From UBA2287 sp964479665 (lineage in GTDB: Bacteria > Bacteroidota > Bacteroidia > Bacteroidales > Tenuifilaceae), in NCBI GenBank assembly GCA_964479665.1, contig CAYZNN010000015.1, forward strand, positions 12,663-76,662: a stretch of DNA of 64,000 nucleotides, read 5' to 3'. Position numbers and translations under genes: made by a program. Below the pieces are notes generated by a model. It worked only from the letters and a program-made list of their open reading frames with translations. It was not told the origin of the DNA and did no database searches. Positions 61,167 through 64,000 of the stretch are shown here, one piece after another (position 1 is the first letter of the stretch; each line of letters begins with the position of its first letter).

Positions 61167-63659
61167 TTAATCCAAACGAACAATTGTTATACCCGCGCCA
61201 CCAAATTCTTCGCTCTCGTCGGCAAACGAGGAAACGATTGGAATAGTTTTAAGGAAAGTGCGTATCTCCTGCCGTAATATACCATTTCCCTTTCCATGTA
61301 GAATACGAACCTGTGAGATGCCTATCATGGATGCTTCGTCTACCAAATCCTGAACGGTTTCTAAAGCCTCATCGGTTCTGTAACCGCGAACATCGATTTC
61401 GGAACGGAAATTTATTCGTTTGGTTTGCAAATCGAATCCAGCAGTGGGTTGCGGACGCGTGAGCGCTTTACTCGAAGCACGAAAATCCTGAGTACTAACC
61501 CTCTCGAGCCGTTTAACAGATATGGAGGTTAGTATATTGCCAAAGGCAACCACTGCGTTTTTCTGATTTATTTCGAAAATTTCGCCCACGGCATCCTGTT
61601 CCACAATTCGAACCTTATCGCCCTTTTCGAGTGGCTTTGGAGCCGAAGGCTTTTGTACCACATTGCGATCGTCTTCTACCCTATTCTGCTTGCGCTCATC
61701 TTTGCGCTTTTGGCGCTGTAAAATGAGTTCCATTTGCTTTGCAACCTGAGGATCCTGCGTCTCCTCTGTCCTTTCGACCTGCGTTTTAAATTCATCGAGC
61801 TGCTTACGGGCAATCCGGGTTTTCTCCTTGTCGGCCTGCGACTCTTTAATTTCGCGTATTGTATTTTCAACCATCCGGTTGGTTTTTGCCAACAGCGCTT
61901 CGGCTTCCTCTTTGGCTTTTTTAAGTATCTCCTTGCGCTGCTGCTTTAGCACCGAAATTTCTTCTTCGAGTTTCTTCTCGTACTCTTCGGATCGCTTGTT
62001 GGCAATACGAATGTTATTGCGCTTCTTCTCCCAGTAGCGCTTATCGCGCGAAATTTCCCGAAGCAACTTCTCGAAGCTCATATAGTCTACACCAGCTTTA
62101 GCTTCGGCAACTTTCAACAAATCCTCGGGAAGTCCAATTTTTCGGGCAATTTCAAAGGCAAAGCTGCTTCCCGGTTTTCCAATTTCGATCTTAAAGAGGG
62201 GCTCAATTCGTTCCGTATCGAAAAGCATGGCGCCATTCACAATTCCCTTTGAATTGGCTGCAAAGTGCTTTAAGTTGGTGTAATGCGTTGTAATTACGCC
62301 AAAAGTGCCCGCATCATTAAGGCGTTGCAAAATCGATTCGGCAATAGCCCCGCCCGCATGCGGCTCGGTACCTGCGCCAAACTCATCGATTAGCACAAGG
62401 GATTGGGCATCGGAGTTTTTTATAAAAAACTTCATGCTTAACAGGTGCGAACTGTAGGTGCTCAGGTCGTTTTCAATGGACTGCTCGTCACCAATATCGA
62501 TAAAAATTTTGTTGAAAATACCCATCTCTGAATTTTCGAGAACGGGCGGTAAAAATCCGCACTGCAGCATGTACTGGGCAACACCCACCGTTTTAAGGCA
62601 AACCGACTTGCCTCCGGCATTCGGGCCCGAAATTAATAGAATATGATTTTCGGTGTCGAGTTCCAAATCGAGCGGAACAACCTCTTTCCCCTCGCGTTTA
62701 AGGGCCAGCATTAATACAGGGTGAACTGCCCTCCGAAGGTATACCTTAGGCTCATGGTGAAGAATGGGTTTTGCCCCCGCTACGCTCGATGCAAATAAAC
62801 CTTTTGCCCGAATAAAATCGATGGTTCCCAAAAAATCGTACGATTTAAGCAGGTCGGGAACGTAAGGGCGAATGGTGTCGGCAAACTCAACAAGAATGCG
62901 AATAATTTCCCTTCGTTCTTCGTATTCGAGCTCCCGAATTTCGTTATTAAGTTCTACCACCTCAACCGGTTCAATAAAAAATGTTTTTCCAGTTGCCGAC
63001 TCGTCCTGAACGATTCCCTTAATCTTCCTTTTATTAACGGCACTTACCGGAATTACTATTCGTCCTTCGCGAATTGAGGTGGTAGCGTCCTGTTCAACTA
63101 TTCCTTCGGCTTGAGCTGCCTTTAATATTGAGTTTACTCGCTTCGAAATGGAATTCTGCTTTGCAGTAATTTCGCTTCGTATGCGAGCTAGTTCGGGCGA
63201 TGCGTTATCCTTTATTTTTCCAAAGCGATTTATTATAGCGTCAATTCGTTCGGCAACAAACGGAAAGTAATCGATATCCCTGGTCAACTCGGTTAAATAG
63301 GGATAAACGGGCTTATCGCCACGTTTAAAAAACGAAAGTAGAGCCTTTATGGCATTGAGCGAACGGCGGAAGGTAAACATTTCGGTTTCGTCGAGCCACG
63401 AGCCTTCGCGCTTTATGCGTTCGAGAAATGGAGTAGCATCGGCATACCCATCGACAGGAAACGAGTCGTCCATTTGGCAAATGGTTTTCATCTCTGAAAC
63501 CTGCTCAACCATTCGGTTAACCACATCGAAATTTGTTACAAACGAAGCCTCGGCTGCTTTCGATTTCCCAAGGGCACAAAGGCAAAAATCGACTACCTGG
63601 CTGCGAATTCGATCGAAGCCAACCTTTTCTTCGAAACTATTGGGGTAAATACTCTGCAT
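61167..63659 (-). CDS. mutS2: Endonuclease MutS2
   Basis: An 830-residue MutS2 protein, which suppresses homologous recombination and helps rescue collided ribosomes. Walker A is SGPNAGGKS near 340-350; the DEFGAGTEP Walker B follows; the long coil (about 500-680) lacks the MutS mismatch-recognition domain as expected. The C-terminal Smr domain (about 755-830) has EIDVRGYRTDEALE and LHGKGNGILRQEI, the nuclease landmarks. The ATG at 63659 (MQSIYPNS) is used; a longer reading adds 13 hydrophobic residues without family support. Confidence 0.96.
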   Translation of the reverse strand: MQSIYPNSFEEKVGFDRIRSQVVDFCLCALGKSKAAEASFVTNFDVVNRMVEQVSEMKTICQMDDSFPVDGYADATPFLERIKREGSWLDETEMFTFRRSLNAIKALLSFFKRGDKPVYPYLTELTRDIDYFPFVAERIDAIINRFGKIKDNASPELARIRSEITAKQNSISKRVNSILKAAQAEGIVEQDATTSIREGRIVIPVSAVNKRKIKGIVQDESATGKTFFIEPVEVVELNNEIRELEYEERREIIRILVEFADTIRPYVPDLLKSYDFLGTIDFIRAKGLFASSVAGAKPILHHEPKVYLRRAVHPVLMLALKREGKEVVPLDLELDTENHILLISGPNAGGKSVCLKTVGVAQYMLQCGFLPPVLENSEMGIFNKIFIDIGDEQSIENDLSTYSSHLLSMKFFIKNSDAQSLVLIDEFGAGTEPHAGGAIAESILQRLNDAGTFGVITTHYTNLKHFAANSKGIVNGAMLFDTERIEPLFKIEIGKPGSSFAFEIARKIGLPEDLLKVAEAKAGVDYMSFEKLLREISRDKRYWEKKRNNIRIANKRSEEYEKKLEEEISVLKQQRKEILKKAKEEAEALLAKTNRMVENTIREIKESQADKEKTRIARKQLDEFKTQVERTEETQDPQVAKQMELILQRQKRKDERKQNRVEDDRNVVQKPSAPKPLEKGDKVRIVEQDAVGEIFEINQKNAVVAFGNILTSISVKRLERVSTQDFRASSKALTRPQPTAGFDLQTKRINFRSEIDVRGYRTDEALETVQDLVDEASMIGISQVRILHGKGNGILRQEIRTFLKTIPIVSSFADESEEFGGAGITIVRLD

Positions 63660-63671
63660 TGTGGGTATAAA

Positions 63672-63740
63672 CTTTAAAATGTAAAGGGTAAAATGCAAAA
63701 CGATAAATGTAAAACTTTACATGTAAAACCCTAAAGATAC
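63672..63740. repeat. AT-rich degenerate repeats upstream of mutS2
   Basis: The leader contains repeated ATGTAAA/GTAAAA variants and the palindromic stretch TTTACATGTAAA around 63715-63726. It resembles the other intergenic low-complexity tract near 24.7 kb in character though not in sequence. No gene is seen. Confidence 0.4.
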
Positions 63741-63792
63741 GAAGAGTTAGGGGAAAGAGGCAATTGAAGCAAACAATGAGCTAATTTTTAAA

Positions 63793-63830
63793 AAAAACCA
63801 CCCATAAAGTTTAATCCTTAGGGTGGTTTT
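63793..63830 (-). terminator. Terminator hairpin for a leftward transcript at the right edge
   Basis: CCACCC and GGGTGG arms enclose a 17-base loop; on the minus strand the stem is followed by a T-run, ending a transcript from beyond 63848. Confidence 0.7.
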
Positions 63831-63847
63831 AATAATCAATTTTTAAA

Positions 63848-64000
63848 CTAGTAGCTAAATAGCTCCTCAAGGGTTAGCTGCTTGGTTTTTCCCATTTTGT
63901 TTAGCACATTTTTATCGATAGACTTAGTGCCTGTTTAAATTTTCCTTATCATCATAGCAATAGAGGCAATCAGTACATACGCCTCGCTTGATTGCATATT
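63848..64000 (-). pseudogene. Degraded 3' end of a coding sequence, possibly transposase-derived
   Basis: On the minus strand one frame reads MQSSEAYVLIASIAMMIRKI, then a TAA at 63935-63937, then in the same frame TGTKSIDKNVLNKMGKTKQL and TLEELFSY before TAG at 63848-63850. The hydrophobic EAYVLIASIAMMIRKI segment and the following helix look like the C-terminal region of some IS4-type transposases, but I cannot confirm the family. The stop may be a lesion, or the upper segment may simply be a gene end. The upstream part is outside the window. Confidence 0.35.

Noticed and set aside
1..64000. tRNA, rRNA, prophage or conjugative modules
   Set aside because: I looked for cloverleaf-like inverted repeats, integrases and attachment-site repeats in gaps and saw none that were convincing.

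Overview
The window is chromosomal DNA from a member of the Bacteroidota, most likely an environmental, largely anaerobic Bacteroidales/Marinilabiliales-type bacterium. The evidence is a pyruvate:ferredoxin oxidoreductase at the left edge, rubredoxin, ATP-type PEP carboxykinase, a metalloprotease with a C-terminal type IX secretion (T9SS) sorting domain, an OstA-like LptD, a propeller-LytS/LytTR signalling pair, and many promoters matching the Bacteroidota -7 consensus TAnnTTTG. Shine-Dalgarno sequences are mostly absent, as is usual in this phylum. Base composition is AT-rich, with the 23.4-31.4 kb block visibly richer in GC. The species cannot be named from what I see. I found no tRNA, rRNA, CRISPR array or complete mobile element.

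Layout. 1-5.2 kb: end of PFOR, then a sensor kinase/response regulator pair. 5.2-11.3 kb: housekeeping (ruvX, def, tsaC, fructose-6-phosphate aldolase/transaldolase, ttcA-like, ribH) mixed with small exported proteins. 11.3-18.6 kb: yidC, threonine aldolase, a DUF5916 outer-membrane protein beside an exported glutathione peroxidase, and a DMT exporter. 18.7-23.3 kb: two large signalling proteins facing each other, a YfiR-like/PAS/SpoIIE-phosphatase protein and a 7TMR-DISM/GAF receptor with no recognisable output enzyme. 23.4-31.4 kb: saccharopine-dehydrogenase-like enzyme, a GlcD-GlcF-type FAD/Fe-S fusion, and an M6 metalloprotease with a perfect 281-bp internal repeat. 31.6-35.5 kb: C1 peptidase, SiaC-like DUF1987 protein, a 51-residue rubredoxin, OsmC protein, TPR lipoprotein, YgjV-like membrane protein. 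35.7-43.3 kb: dnaA, mlaD-like, amidase, lptD, pabA/trpG, ridA. 43.4-51.3 kb: rpsF-rpsR-rplI, BFD-like ferredoxin, SirB1-like protein, nucleoside phosphorylase, a four-gene membrane operon (TM2, DUF2752, DUF4870-like, M48 peptidase), pckA, exported superoxide dismutase. 51.4-64 kb: second DUF5916 protein, FabH-like enzyme, a broken MFS transporter gene, ftsE, and a leftward run of six genes (mutS2, yhhN, tlpA-like, DUF3784, polysaccharide deacetylase, acyltransferase-like). A degraded, possibly transposase-derived coding end lies at the right edge.

How the parts fit. Envelope biogenesis (yidC, lptD, mlaD, amidase, ftsE, deacetylase) and oxidative-stress defence outside the cytoplasm (exported Gpx, exported SOD, plus OsmC and rubredoxin) dominate. 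The most interesting signals are the convergent phosphatase/receptor pair with an unlinked SiaC-like protein, the decayed MFS gene with two independent lesions, the perfect intragenic repeat in the T9SS protease, the repeated pairing of DUF5916 proteins with exported antioxidant enzymes, a symmetric divergent promoter between pabA and ridA, and a stem-loop at the predicted 5' end of the pckA transcript. I see no clearly undescribed defence or mobile system here.
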